Assembly (NCBI GenBank): GCA_037349315.1
Contig: JBAIAC010000004.1
Span: 43,341,001-43,405,000, forward strand
Direction: 5' to 3'
DNA: 64,000 nucleotides
Source of the DNA: Chelydra serpentina
Lineage: Eukaryota; Chordata; Testudines; Chelydridae
Shown: positions 42,695 through 54,914 of the stretch, piece after piece
How positions within the stretch are numbered: the first letter of the stretch is position 1
Layout: every line of letters starts with the position of its first letter
Position numbers and translations under genes: made by a program
The notes under the pieces: generated by a model
Told to the model about the DNA's origin: nothing
What the model saw: only the letters and a program-made list of their open reading frames with translations
Databases searched by the model: none

Positions 42695-43589
42695 CATTTT
42701 CAGAACACTTTCACTGCAGATTTGACAAAACGCAAAGAAGGTACCAATGTGAGATTTCTAAAGATAGCTACAGTACTCGACTCAAGGTTTAAGAATCTGA
42801 ATTGCCTTCCAAAATCTGAGAGGGACAAGTTGTGGAGCTTGCTGTCAGAAGTCTTAAGAGAGCAACACTCCGATGCGGAAACTACAGAACCTGAACCACC
42901 AAAAAAGAAAATCCACCTTCTGCTGGTGGCATCTGACTCAGATGATGAAAATGAACATGCGTTGTTCCGCACTGCTTTCAGGGGCGGCTCTAACAATTTT
43001 GGCGCCCCAAGCAGTCGCCGCCGCCGCAATTCAGCGGCAGATCCGCCGCTCTTCCCGCCACCGAATTGCCGCCACGGGACTCGGACTGCCGCCCCATTCT
43101 TACCCGCCGCCGCAGCAATTCCGTGGCGAGCGAGCGGACCTGCCACTGAATTGCCGCAGCAGCAGGCGAGAATGGGGCGGCAGTCCAAGTCCCGCGGCGG
43201 TAATTCAGCAGCGGGCAAGCGGACCTGCCGCCGAATTGCCGCCGCGGGACTCGGACTGCCGCCCCATTCTCGATGCTGCCCCAAGCACTTGCTTGGAAAG
43301 CTGGTGCCTGGAGCCGATCCTGACTGCTTTGGACTGTTATCGAGCAGAACCGGTCATCAGCACAGACGCATGTCCTCTGGAATGATGGTTGAAGCATGAA
43401 GGGACATATGAATCTTTAGTGCATCTGGCACGTAAATATCTTGCGACGCCGGCTACAACAGTGCCACAAAAATGCCTGTTCTCACTTTCTGGTGACATTG
43501 TAAACAAGAAGCAGGCAGCATTATCTCCTGCACACGTAAACAAACTTGTTTGTCTGAGCAATTGGCTGAACAAGAATAGGACTGAGTGA
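42695..43589 (+). pseudogene. hAT transposase 3' part, interrupted by a MITE
   Basis: The frame before the MITE holds TADLTKRKEGTNVRFLKIAT, LDSRFKNLNCLPKSER and EPEPPKKKIHLL, typical of the C-terminal half of hAT/ZBED-like transposases. After the MITE the frame continues with HLARKYLATPATTVPQ, DIVNKKQAALSPAHVNKLVC and LSNWLNKN. Taking out the MITE plus one target copy leaves a single continuous frame with one stop (TGA where the left arm has TGG). The N-terminal half, including the zinc finger and most of the catalytic core, is absent. Not functional as it stands. Confidence 0.78.
42979..43322. mobile_element. hAT MITE with GCC-rich core, nested in hAT
   Basis: 344 bp, begins CAGGGGCGGCTCTA and ends TGGAGCCGATCCTG. 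Perfect 8-bp flanks ACTGCTTT at 42971-42978 and 43323-43330. The core is CCGCCGCGGGACT-like repeats, so open frames across it on both strands are meaningless. A second family member is at 53040-53213. Confidence 0.92.
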
Positions 43590-43954
43590 ACTTGCAGGCT
43601 GTACAATTTTACATTGTTTTATTTTTGAATGCAGGTTTCTTTGTACATAATTCTACATTTGTAAGTTCAATTTTTATGATAAAGAGGTTGCATTACAGTA
43701 CTTCTATTAGGTGAATTGAAAAATACTATTTCTCTTGTTTTTTTACAGTGCAAATATTTGTAATCAAAAATAAATATAAAGTGAGCACTGTACACTTTGT
43801 ATTCTGTGTTGTAATTGAAATCAATATATTGAAAATGTAGAAAACATCCAAAAATATTTAAACAAATGGTATTCTATTATTGTTTAACAGTGCGATTAAT
43901 CGCGCGGTTAATCGCGATTAAGTTTTTTAATCGTTTGACAGCCCTAATTGAGAG

Positions 43955-44225
43955 GCGGGTAGCAATCGATCTATCGGGGATCGATTTATCGCATCTCATC
44001 TAAACGCGATAAATCGATCCCCGAACGCGCTCCCCGTCGACTCCAGAACTCCACCTCGGTGAGAGGCAGAAGCGGAGTCGACGTGAGAGCGGCAGCGATC
44101 GACTCGCTGCCGTCCTCACGGCCAGGTAAGTCGATCTACGATATGCCGACTTCAGCTACGCTATTCACGTAGCTGAAGTTGCGTATAGTAGGTCGACCCC
44201 CCCGCCCTCTAGTGTAGACCAAGGC
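43955..44225 (+). mobile_element. Harbinger-type MITE, left end lost
   Basis: The right end CTAGTGTAGACCAAGGC is followed by TAA. The inside (GGTCGAC, CACGTAGCTGAAGTTGCGTA, ATAAATCGATCCCC) matches the family of 38844-39122. About 25 bases at the left are missing next to the hAT element. Confidence 0.68.
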
Positions 44226-45017
44226 TAAAGGACAGCAATATGCAGCCCTTTGTAAATTTGAGGAGTGCACCTGTGCCAAATGAGATCCTTTCATTCAAAG
44301 CAAAACAAGAATGTTGTTATTGGTACCTTTCTTTGCAGGTTTTATTTCTGTCTCAATGGCTACAGACATGTCTATTTTCTTTATTTATGAGCACACCTAG
44401 ATGAATCAACTAACATTTAAAACCTCTATTATGGATACTACCCAGCAGTCATTTTAAGCAACTATTTTAAAGATTTTAGTACCATTCTGTTCAATTTTTA
44501 AATACAGGCCAAGTATTAGGCAACCGGTTCTTTCTTCATGATCTCTTGGGTAATTGTTATGACAGGTTCCCTGTAGTAATGACTGTGCACCCTTGAAAGC
44601 CCAGCTAGTTGTCTTTATTAATTATTATTATTATTATTCTCAGTCCACTATGATAGTTTCCTATTGTCACAGTCCCTGGGTGGACTTCCCCACTGAGACC
44701 CTTTTCCAGTCCCCACAAATGCACCCATTTCAAGTGACTGGCCTGTGTCTCCACTTCTCTTTGGGGTGGCATCAAGCAATCCAACCACTCCTTGTTGCCA
44801 AGTGTGTTACTTAGCAAGGTTTGGCACCTGCAAGAGTTTCCCTCTAGGAGCCAGTAGACAGTAACAATTTCCAGTGACACAGAAGCAGCTTCTCCAAAAC
44901 AAAGTAGGATTTATTTTGTCAAAAGGTGCACAACACTATGAGAAATGGATTTAAAAGCGCAAAGAGTTCTAAACACATTCTGTCTTACCTACACTTGGCA
45001 TTCCCCATGAGCCCCAA
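44226..45017. other. Intergenic DNA, nothing recognised
   Basis: Contains an (ATT)n microsatellite near 44615-44637. No gene recognised. Confidence 0.4.
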
Positions 45018-45319
45018 GGGGTACATCTACACACTGAAAAAAAACCAAAACCAACCCTGCGGCAGAACCCAGGTCAGCTGACTCGGACTCATGGGTTCAG
45101 GCTACGGAGATAAAAAAAGGAGTGTAGATGTTTCTGCTCGGACTCTGGTACCCAGCAACGGGGAAGGGTCTCAAAGCCCGAGCTCCAGCCCTCACGGAAA
45201 CATCTACACTGCTATTTGTAGCCCAGTAGCGCGAGCTCCACAAGTCTGAGCAGTTGATCTGGGCCCTGGGACTTACTGCTGCATGGTTGGTTGGTTGGTT
45301 TCTGCAGGGTAGACATACC
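45018..45319. mobile_element. Harbinger-type MITE, second family
   Basis: The left end GGGTACATCTACACAC and the right end GGGTAGACATACC are inverted partners of the GGGTATGTCTACAC type. GGAGTGTAGATGTTTC and GAAACATCTACACTGC form a second inverted pair inside. A (TTGG)n run lies near 45287. Confidence 0.6.
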
Positions 45320-46324
45320 ATAGGTGACATGATTCAGCCTTGGGGGCTGTCCATTCTCCCTGAGCATCAAGCTACAGCCTGCTTGCTGCAGACCCTCAGA
45401 CTGCCTGTATGTCAGGCCCACAGCATGCTAACCACTTCCCCCCACCCTCTCTGTAGGTCAGGGTCTTTTGATCTTGCAATTCTCATGCTAGGCAAACAAT
45501 CATCCTCCGGAGAGGGCTGAGTAGTCCCTCTTCATAGCTACATATCCATCATGCCTGAGGGAATGCTCCTTATCTAGGCCAGTGTTTTATCTTTCCTGCC
45601 TGATTTCTTTAGCTAACCCCGTTTGATCCAATGATTCATTCAGGCAGGTTATTCATTCAGGCAGGTTAGTATCACAGAGATATGCTATGGGGTACCTGAT
45701 ATTAATAAAAAAACAAAACAAATATTTCCCAGTTCTCTCACATTATCTCCTCACATACACATGAGTCACCATATATAATTCTAAATTTCAATTTTCCATC
45801 TACTACAAGCCCAGAGAATTTCAGTTACTCCTTTCCGCCCCTTTCCTACATAAGTCTTCCACTCCCTTCTCACTAAGACTATGCAATAAAGATATTAATT
45901 CCAAATATCACTCCAGTTGTGCATAGTTTCTAGATATTTCTTTATAAACAGAAAGTTAAAACCCCTAGCTCCCTGTCTAAGTATCACCTTTCCCAACCAC
46001 CCCTTAACTCTACTGCTAACTTGGAAAGAAAAGCACTGGAGTAACCATGTACCTCATAGTTTTTCCCCTTACACTTAACTGGTTGCTTTTCTTCTCTGCC
46101 AAAATGCTTGTATACACTCCTTGATGTGCTACACTATGAAGGGATGCACACACCCATAAGATGGGCTCTGTCAATTTTATAGCATCCTCCTTTTAATAAG
46201 AAATAGAATTATACAACCTTATGAACATGTTTCCCATAGCCCCAAACTATTCCCCTTCACTCCATACTGACAGAATTTTTTCCTATACCTTATTGTGCTC
46301 TTTCAAGGAAATGTCCAGTCATAG
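45320..46324. other. Intergenic DNA, nothing recognised
   Basis: A short tandem duplication (CATTCAGGCAGGTTA, near 45640-45668) is present. No gene recognised. Confidence 0.4.
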
Positions 46325-46560
46325 GTAGACGGATGCTCTTTTGGTTAAGGTACTGCACAGGAAGTCAAGATGCCTAGCATTTATTCCTGGCTCTGCCACC
46401 AACTCCCTGGTGACCTTCAACAAGTCACTTCATTTTTTTCTGCCTCACTTTCTCCCTCTCTAAAATGGGGCTAATGATGGCTGCCAGATGGTTGTTGTGA
46501 GGTTTAGCTCATTCATGTTTGTAAAATGCGTGAAGATCGTTAGAAGGAAGATACTATAAA
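46325..46560 (+). mobile_element. MIR-type SINE remnant
   Basis: GGCTCTGCCACCAACTCCCT, CTTCAACAAGTCACTTCATT, CTAAAATGGGGCTAATGATG, GGTTGTTGTGAGGTTTAGCT and GTTTGTAAAATGCGTGAAGA follow the MIR order. Confidence 0.78.
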
Positions 46561-47574
46561 AGTTTTAAAATAACATGCCACACTGAAATTCAAAGTCTCT
46601 AGCAGATAAATCTGAAGTGCAGTACAATTTGAGCAGGTTTACAATAGTGATGCCTCGAAACCCATCCTGCTCCCCTTGTCTCCTTTTATAATTATTACTC
46701 CCATGACACCCTCTTAGGCTATAAACCAAAGAGCCAATCCTCAGATGGCCTATTAACTTCAATGGAACTATGACAACTTACATCATCAGAGGATCTGCCC
46801 CCATTTTTCTAGACACATCTTTTGCCAAACAGTTGAAACATAACATGTTCAGCTCCATGGAACTTGTGTTCTCTGGGCTGTTCTCTTAAACAGGTCACTC
46901 ATCTTTTATTTATTTTCTTTTTACTTTCATTGTTCCTAATTTTATTGTATTTTGCTCTCTTGCTCCCCGCCCCCCCCCCCCGCCCCAATAATTTATTTGT
47001 ATCTCTCTCTAATCCTTCTGAGCTGCCTATAATTATCTCTCATATTTCAGAGCTTGGTCCTTGATCCCTTAATTGGCTTTTTACTCTTTGATCCCTTTGT
47101 AGCTTCCTCTGTGTCAATCCGTTTTCCATTTCACAGGTAGGCAATAAACAAACTCTTTCAATCTACAGCTTCACCTATTTTATTCCTTTTTTATTTTTTG
47201 CCCATTAGACCTTTCCAGGTTGTCTCCCCCCGCCTCTCCTTTGACTTTATTCCTGATTATTTACTTCCCATGTTCTGTTCTCTCCTACTAATCCAATTCT
47301 ATTTTTGGCTCATGGCTGAAGCATAACCAAGCTTCTTAATGAAGACTCCTCGCAGTTAATTTATTAACAAATACAAGGATGAGAAGAAAGGTCACTTCTG
47401 CTCACCTCACCACTCCAGAATATCCACAATGGGCCTGAGTCACCTCTCATTTAACATTGATACAAATCGGGTGTAGCTCCACTGAAGTCAGTGGAGTTAC
47501 AGAAGTGTCATAGAGAGAAAATTTGAGCTTAAGAGCTTTCCATAGCCACAGCACTGAACAGGCATTAACTAACG
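46561..47574. other. Intergenic DNA with homopolymer tract and palindrome remnant
   Basis: Contains a C-rich run near 46966-46986 and a small palindromic remnant near 47430-47510 (GGTGTAGCTCCACTGAAGTC). No gene recognised. Confidence 0.4.
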
Positions 47575-47720
47575 AATCCTCACAGTACCCTTGTGAAGCC
47601 TGTAACTATGTATTATTATTCCCATATTACAGAGGGGAAACTGAGGCAGAGAAATGAAGTGACCTGGCTAGAGCTACACTGCAAACCAGTACCAAAGCTG
47701 TGATAACAATTAAACAGCTC
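47575..47720 (-). mobile_element. MIR-type SINE remnant
   Basis: ATTATTATTCCCATATTACA, GAGGGGAAACTGAGGCAGAG and AATGAAGTGACCTGGCTAGA follow the minus-strand MIR order. Confidence 0.72.
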
Positions 47721-50700
47721 ATTTTCTGCCGCCCATACTGCCTATAAAAAAGGTCATAGAAACTAGCCCGTCACTATCTTCTTTGCTTTCTGTGATTCAG
47801 CAATAATTGTGACCGATGGGTTAGAGCATTAACCTTGTATCATTGTGAGCCCTGGTACATGCACCAATTCTGGTCACCATTTAAAATAAGTTAACTGCTC
47901 TCATTCTGGTCTCCATTTGGCATAGGCCCTGGTAGAAACTGCATCAAGGAAGGTTGTGATGGTTCAAAATGGCAGCATCACCCTTTCTACTGGGCACCAC
48001 AGGGACCAGCATAGTCCCAAAGGTTGGCAATGCTGGCTGGGTATGGGTGAAGTTGGGGCAGCTTGAAGGTTTGTTAATTCAGGGCATCCCCAGAGCAGCC
48101 TCCATCAAGAAGGTTCCTCCTATCACAATTTAAAACTGCTCCTCCTCAAGGAAATCAATGGGCGCGTGGGCGCAAGCAACACCCCCCTCCCCCCGGGCTG
48201 AATTTGCCCAGGAGATGTAACTTTCACCTCTCAGGGTCACATGGGGCAAAACTACACCTGTGAGCTACACAGCACAAGAGTGTAAGTATGCGAAAGTTCT
48301 TCTGGACCTTTCAGCAGAGTGAAGCAGAGATCTGGCAACATGCTGAAGGGAATGGGAATGGCGGGTATTCGGCACCTCTCAAGAGAGGCTCAGAGGAGCA
48401 GGCCATGTATGTTTCCAGGTTCAACAGTAGCCGTTCATTGGGTATATATTGTATCTAAGAGGATAATTAATGTACTTCTGTGTGAGACATGAGAATATTA
48501 AATGGGTTGTAGGACACTTGACCACATTCTATTCTCAAAAACAGTGGTGTAAATCAAAGTAAACCCACTGGCTTCAGTGGAGAAACTCAGGATTTACACC
48601 AGTGAAGGTGAGATTGCAATCTGGCTCACGTAGCTTCAGTCAGAACAATCAATCAGAAATCAGCCATACTGCATAAGGTGTGAAAAAAGAACTTAGCCCA
48701 TCCACGTGTCTGAGAAAATCTGGAGGGGGACAACATGAGATTGTAGTGCAGTGCTGCTTTCTGACCTCAGAGCTGCTCTAACCCATGTTGGTTTGGACAG
48801 CCCCTAGGAGCCGTTCTGTGGGCCAGGGATTACCAGAGCAAAGTGCACTCTGGCCACACTCCCTCCAACCCCTGCCATGCCCCCTCCTGGCCCCCCTGAC
48901 CCCCTACACCAGCACCATGTAAGAAGGAGGTATAGAGCTGGCTATTCCAACTCTTCACCTATCAGGGTTCCCCTACATAAGGAAATCTACCGCTTTCTGG
49001 CCCCTTTGCACCACAGAAACCAGACCACTAAGAGGCCAGAGAAGGAGTGAGGATCTGGCCGACTAACTGCTAGGGCAGCAGTACAAGGAGTGTGCAGTTG
49101 TTTCTTGGGGGCCAGTTAACCCATGTGCTGTCTTCTACCCAGCACAAAGTTGCACTGTATTTGCCAATCCTTCCTCATGTCACATTTATCATTGCTGCTA
49201 TTCTAATTCTATTCCAATTTTATTGTAATTCTTTTTTGCTATCCTTCCAGAAAATACTTTAAGCAAACAGCCAGGCCAAAATGCCACATAAATCCTGCCC
49301 AGTGCTCAAGACGGCAGAATCGTATTCTCCTAAGTGCTTACGTTTGTTCTTTTTTGATAGTGTAAGTTGTTTAGCACTGTTGAGATCATGATCTAAAATA
49401 CAAGCCCAAAATGCTCATTGCTTTATCCTGCTATGGGCTCAAATCCTGGGTCCTTACTCAAACTCCCACCAAAGCCAGTTTTACCTGAGTAAATCTGATT
49501 AAGGCTGAGGGACCATTGCGGAGGCTGAGCATATGGAGCCTTTCTCCCACGGTTGTTCCACACTGTTTCCTGAAGAGGGTCCATGCTGTACAGGAATTGT
49601 AAAAGCAAAGATTTGGGGGACACTTTAATATTTTTGGAATATATGATGTTTTTAGCTTTTCCATTTCCCCCCTCTCTTTATAAAACTGACTGGCACTAAA
49701 CTGAGTGGACTTCATGAGATATACAAAATACTGGCCAAGTGCACCTCCTCCCAGAGAAGCACGAGGGAGGAAGAAACCTCCATGGGGATCTCTATATGGG
49801 CTCCAGGACCCGCAGTAACTCCCATCAGCTTCCTAATAGCTCTGCTCTAAAGAAGCTGTCTTACATGGGTCTCCCCGACCATGAATCCCAGCAGGATCCC
49901 CCAACTTACAAGGCGCAGGCAGTTCACAGCACTGAGATGACTATGAGGAGAATAATCCAGCCTGGGCAGCACCTTTTCCTCCGTAGGGCAAGTGGGAGGG
50001 ACAATATAGGGTGACCCCTCAGACTCCCACACTCCCTGTGGAGATTCTGAAACGGAAAAGCCCTCCTGTTCTTCTATAAGGTGTCAGGAAGAAGATATGG
50101 TGCCAGAGAGGCAACGGGCACCACTTTCATACAGGGCAGGGGAGATCTATGTACTGAGAACCTCCTCTGCACACAGCTGTTGAATGCATTAGCTAGAGAA
50201 TTAGGTGGGCAATGTGTACTCAGAATTATGGCAGAGGAGCTGTCAATAATAATCAGATAGACATTAGCAGTATTGCAGGGCTTGAGGAAGCATAAGAAAC
50301 TCTCCCATTTCTGGTCATTGAGCATCAGCTATATCATAAAATTTAGAAACCTGCCTACACCCCAAGCACCAGTGAATAGCCTGCTTGTGTTTCAGAGCGT
50401 CAGCTGGAGCATTCCAGACAGCAGCATATTATGCTTCCTTCTGCGCACACTGTCATTATCAAAAACAGAAAAGATGTGGACTCCCCATTTGCTCTTGGAC
50501 TGAGTGAAGTACACCCGGCAGGGATGTACAAATGTTCTTTTGTCAGCCTGGACCAGTTCTTCAGATACACTAAATTATAACTGCCTTCCATAGTCTTCAA
50601 GAAGAAAATGTGCTGCTCTTTTCTAGGACATATTCCAGCCAGGGGCTGTGATTATACAACACAACAATCTTCACCTTCTTACAACTTTTGGAGTAAGACC

Positions 50701-52093
50701 TAATTTACGCCTAGGTAATCAAGCATAAGGCCCTACATCTGCACTTCAGAACTATGATGGTAACTGTATTTGGTATTCTGTCTCTCCTTTGTTACTCCTC
50801 CTAAATAAGAATACTAAACTGCTTGTATTTTACAGTTATCACAAGGTGGCATTGATTCTGGGTGGAGTCTTTGAACACAAACACAATACCACTATAGCTT
50901 TTGTTTCAAATGTTTCAAATGCTCTTTGTACATAAGATCCAGGCCTGAGCCATTAGAGGGGTCAGTTGCACATTATATAAGATTTATGTGCCTCCAGAGG
51001 GTTTGATGTGAATGAGTAGATGAACACTGGGTTAGCAGGAGATAAAACCTGAACACTCCTACCATTTGAGGCAAAGTGAATGAGTAAGGCCATTATTCTC
51101 TAACAAGCTGCATTCGATAGATTAGGAATTTAGAAGCAGAGTTGCACAGGTCAATTTTCTCTACAGAGTTACAGGGCCTTATTCTCCTCTCCCTGATACC
51201 AGTTTTACACTGACTTCAGTGGAGTTAATCCTGATTTACACAAATGTAAATGAGAGCCAGCTCCACTGAGGCAGATCCTCAGCAAGAGTAAATCAGCATA
51301 GGATCACTGAAGTCAATGGAGCTATGCTCAATTAGCACCAGCCAAGGATCTGACCCAGTGTCTTGAACATCATGGATAAATCCCCACTCTGCTTTGGGAG
51401 GTAAGGTCCCATTCACCTCCACTTCACAGTGACATCCTGATCCAATGGTTTCCATGATCTTACAACTGGACTTAAAAAAAAAACCCTTTTGAACACATAT
51501 TACATGAAGGAGGGGAGGCGGGGGGGAAAGAATGGAAATATAAAAATAATCCACAAGGGTTTTTTTGCTGTTGAATCAATCATGATTTGATGGTGTTCAG
51601 ACTGTTCTCAGTAGCTGTCCAAGCAATCCGCCATAGGATATATGGAAACCGATTTTACCTCTACTTTCTTTTCTCATTTCTTCTGGCTGTAGCTGTTATT
51701 ATTGCTGAAGGCAGGAGCTAGTACGCTTCAACACCAAGGGCCAACTAGGAAGCTTCCTAGGAGCCAGAGGCCTCATCTAAGTAGCATACATAGGTACACT
51801 GAATTTTAAATAGATACACCCCGTTTTATGATTGTTTCCTTCTTCCCAGAGAAATTAACAGTAATATATTGTTGTTTGAGTTCCTCAACAATAAAAGCTG
51901 TATTCGATCAGCTTTTGTCTTCAACCTGTAGTTGCAACCCCAAGCCACATTTTAGGACAGGGTGGGCTGCATTTGACAGTTCTGCCACTGACTTCAATAG
52001 AATACTTGCTTCCTGTCATCTATTTCCCTGAACTAAACACTAGATCTCATTATTTAAAAAAAAAATTCTTGCTGGGGCAACATTTACTGATTC
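47721..52093. other. Intergenic DNA with GTGTAAAT palindromic remnants
   Basis: Palindromic remnants near 48535-48640 (GGTGTAAATCAAAG and GATTTACACCAGTG) and 51170-51360 (GATTTACACAAATG, ACTGAAGTCAATGGAGCTAT). No gene recognised. The frames 49739-50014, 50325-50074 and 51554-51279 lack recognisable protein features. Confidence 0.45.
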
Positions 52094-52179
52094 AAATAAA
52101 GCCTGGGTTCTCAACCTGGGGGGGGGGGGTCACGATGCCCTGGGTTTTTCACAGAAGTCTGTGAAAGACCTTGCCTGAG

Positions 52180-52675
52180 GAGGCTGTGAAGGCTAGGACG
52201 ATAACAAGGTTTAAAAGAGAACTGGATAAATTCATGGAGACATAGGCGCCGACTCCGTGGGTGTTTCGGGGCTGGAGCACCCATGGGGAAAAATTGGTGG
52301 GTGCTCAGCACCCACCGGCAGCTCCCCGCCAGCCCCGCGCCCATTACTGGAGCACTTACCTTCGCCCCCAACACCGGGCGACGTTGCGGGGCGCCGCCCC
52401 CGACACACCCAGAGGAGCCGACGGAAATTGGCTTCTATGCATGGAGATGAAGTCCATTAATGGCTATTAACCAGGATGGGTAAGGAATGGTGTCCTTAGC
52501 CTCTATTTGTCAGAGGGGGGTGATGGATGGCAGGAGAGAGATCACTTGATCATTACCTGTTAGGTTCACTCCCTCTGGGGCACCTGGCATTGGCCATTGT
52601 CGGTGGACAGGATACTGGGCTGGATGGACCTTTGGTCTGACCCAGTACGGCCATTTTTATGTTCTTATGTTCTTA
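52180..52675 (+). mobile_element. CR1 LINE 3' end
   Basis: AACAAGGTTTAAAAGAGAAC, TGGCTATTAACCAGGATGGG, CTGGGGCACCTGGCATTGGC, GATGGACCTTTGGTCTGACC and the tail TATGTTCTTATGTTCTTA are the CR1 3' untranslated end in forward orientation. Split at about 52246-52428. Confidence 0.85.
52246..52428. mobile_element. GC-rich MITE inside the CR1 tail
   Basis: Begins AGGCGCCGACTCC and ends near GGAGCCGACGG, an inverted pair. It interrupts otherwise collinear CR1 text between CATGGAGACAT and TGAAGTCCATTAATGG. Limits approximate; duplication not resolved. Confidence 0.6.
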
Positions 52676-52786
52676 AGTCCGGGAGGGGGGATGACCTTCC
52701 CTTTATTGATGGCTGAGTAATAGGGGGTGTCCTGAAATATTTTTCTGTGGTGACATGGGGGGCACATTATGGAGAAGGCTGAGAAC

Positions 52787-53306
52787 AGGACTGGCTGAAA
52801 ACTCCAAAAATAGTTTTACCAAAAAAAGTGAAAATGTTTAACTTGTTTTCACACTGAAGTGTTCAACACTGAAACATATTTTCTCCATTTTTCTGTGAAT
52901 TTTGTTTTGCAATTTTTAACGAAAACCTTATCAAAATCACTAGACAATATTTTGTTTACAGAAAAGCAAAACATATTTATAACCATTTTGATGTTTTCAA
53001 AGATTTTTCTTAAACTATTGAGAAAAGGCACAACACTTCCAGGGGCGGCTTTACCAATTTTGCCGCCCCAAGCAGTCGCCGCCAAATTGCCGCCACAACG
53101 GGCAGAGCGGCGGAGCTGCCGCCGAATTGCTGCCGCGGGACATGGACTGCCGCCCCATGCTGGATGCCGCCCCAAGCACCAGCTTGGAAAGCTGGTGCCT
53201 GGAGCCGGTCCTGAACACTTCACATCAGCAATTTTTCACAGAAAATTATCTTTGAAAAAAGGCCATTTTTCAATAAAACAAATCAAAAAGTTTCAACCAG
53301 CTCTAG
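52787..53306. mobile_element. MITE inserted in the right end of the old hAT element
   Basis: AGGACTGGCTGAAAAC at the left and TTTCAACCAGCTCTAG at the right are inverted partners. Flanks CTGAGAAC (52779-52786) and TTGAGAAC (53307-53314) agree at 7 of 8 and are themselves part of the host element's TGAGAAC end. Confidence 0.65.
53040..53213. mobile_element. hAT MITE, family of 42979-43322
   Basis: Begins CAGGGGCGGCTTTA and ends TGGAGCCGGTCCTG. Perfect 8-bp flanks AACACTTC at 53032-53039 and 53214-53221. 174 bp with fewer GCC repeats than the 344-bp copy. Confidence 0.92.
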
Positions 53307-53327
53307 TTGAGAACCACTGATCTAAAG

Positions 53328-54914
53328 CTTTCAGCGGTCTCATGCGCTCACATAAATTATCATCTGCAATCCCTCTGAAAGGCTCAGTCAGGTAAGAAAT
53401 AGATTATGCAGTAATTGTAAACTGAAAGGAAAACACTTTATATATGTTGATCAAAAGGACAGGTCAGATCTAATTAATGACTGACCCTGGAGAAGAAAGG
53501 TATTGCTGCTGCAGAGATGCCCAACTGACTTTTCAATGCCTTTGTTAGATCAATCACTCAACTTTATCAGCAACATTTATAGTGCTGCTGAGAAGGGCAG
53601 TGATTAACCATTCATTCATAGAGGTAAGGCACTACACCAGCTGTTCCAGTTCTGCAAATAATTGTCAGTAATTGGTATTCTAACATTTGCATTACAACAT
53701 ATTAATGAAAATTAATTCAAATATGCCACAATGGAACATGATACAGGGGAAAAAAACATCAAATACAAATTTATGTGAAAATGCAGCTGTCCTAAGAACT
53801 TAAGACATTACTGTAAATTAGTAGGTTGGCAGCAATAAAAATTATCTGGAGAGTGCCATTTGGAATGGTAGTTAACAGGAGAAAGGTCAAAGGGAAAATA
53901 GACTTGGCTATGAGTACCAACTTGCATGGGCTACACAGAGTGCAGTTTTAGCTAAACTCTTCACTTTATCAGATGCACAGGAGGAGGATTTTCATCTTCA
54001 ATGGACCGAAAATGGCAGCTATGCTGGTACAGTGGACCATAGTGCCTCAGCAAACTTTCACTACAGTGCAAAGATCTTCTGTAAAAGCTGAAATTTCAAA
54101 CATGGTTACTAATTCTGAGTGCTGCAGTTTCTGGGTGCTCGACTTGAGACACCTTGGGGCCAATTTTCAAAAGTACTGAGTACCCAAAACTCCAGTTGAA
54201 GCCAGTGGACGTTGCAGGAGCTCAGCAAACCCAAAATGTCTCAGGTTGGACATCAAAAAAAAATTAAGCACGCTGGCTTTTTTGAAACATTGGCTCTTTA
54301 CATATAAAATCCTCACTCTATTGACAGCCAAGGTGAATACAACTTCTTTCAAACCTGCTTACAATGAAAAAGCTTACAGCAGTTCTACAATGAAAACTTC
54401 CTTAATACAGTTTCCTATTCTCCTAAGATCTTTCTATAGGAAAGACAATGTTTTTCCATTACAGAAAATGAATTGTTATTTGGCAGTTTTAAATGACTGA
54501 CATTCTAGGTACTTAGACAGAGATGCAGGGCTCCTTGGAACCACCCTACTGGCAGGTACTTGAACCCTTCATGAAGACAAACTCCTAAGTCCTACTAGCA
54601 GGTGGGCCTTGCTAGCTCTAAGCAAAATATAAAAGGCATTGAATTATCAAGCGTGGCATAAGACACTAGGGCCTGGGACAGAAAGGCCCTGCAGGAAAAA
54701 CAATTCCTAGGAACAGCCAATCTTAGGGGAAAAGCTTAGGCTGTGGTACATCTGGCTGTTTATATTTGAGTTACTAATAAAGCCAAAGCAGAGGAAGGAC
54801 TATATAAGGTGTCTGAATATTCTACTCACAGTTGTGTGGAAATTATACATGCTAATCTATCTATGGTACTTATATAGCCCCCATCACCACAGTATCTGCG
54901 GACCTCATAGTCTT
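53328..54914. other. AT-rich intergenic DNA
   Basis: Near 54155-54250 the text CCAATTTTCAAAAGTACTGA begins a half copy of a sequence like the MITE at 25842. No gene recognised. The frames 53973-54179 and 54246-54500 lack recognisable features. Confidence 0.4.

Larger units (their letters stand above)
41925..43946 (+). mobile_element. Foldback hAT transposon
   Basis: 2022 bp. Ends TAGGGCTGT and ACAGCCCTA. Flanks ATGGAGAG (41917-41924) and ATTGAGAG (43947-43954) agree at 7 of 8. The arms are long inverted repeats of several hundred bases that include coding sequence: the left arm encodes, on the minus strand, the same hAT C-terminal region that the right arm encodes on the plus strand. A MITE is nested at 42979-43322. 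The subterminal region is rich in TTAATCGCGATTAA-like palindromes. Confidence 0.82.
52102..53319. mobile_element. Old hAT element hosting a stack of insertions
   Basis: The left end CCTGGGTTCTCAACCTG and the right end TTGAGAACCACTG are an inverted pair. Flanks AAATAAAG and ATCTAAAG agree at 6 of 8. Inside are a CR1 tail (52180-52675), which itself holds a MITE (about 52246-52428), and a second MITE (52787-53306), which itself holds a third (53040-53213). Confidence 0.6.

Noticed and set aside
43000..43300. Long overlapping open frames on both strands rich in R, A and P
   Set aside because: They fall in the GCC-repeat core of the MITE 42979-43322; stop codons are rare there by composition.
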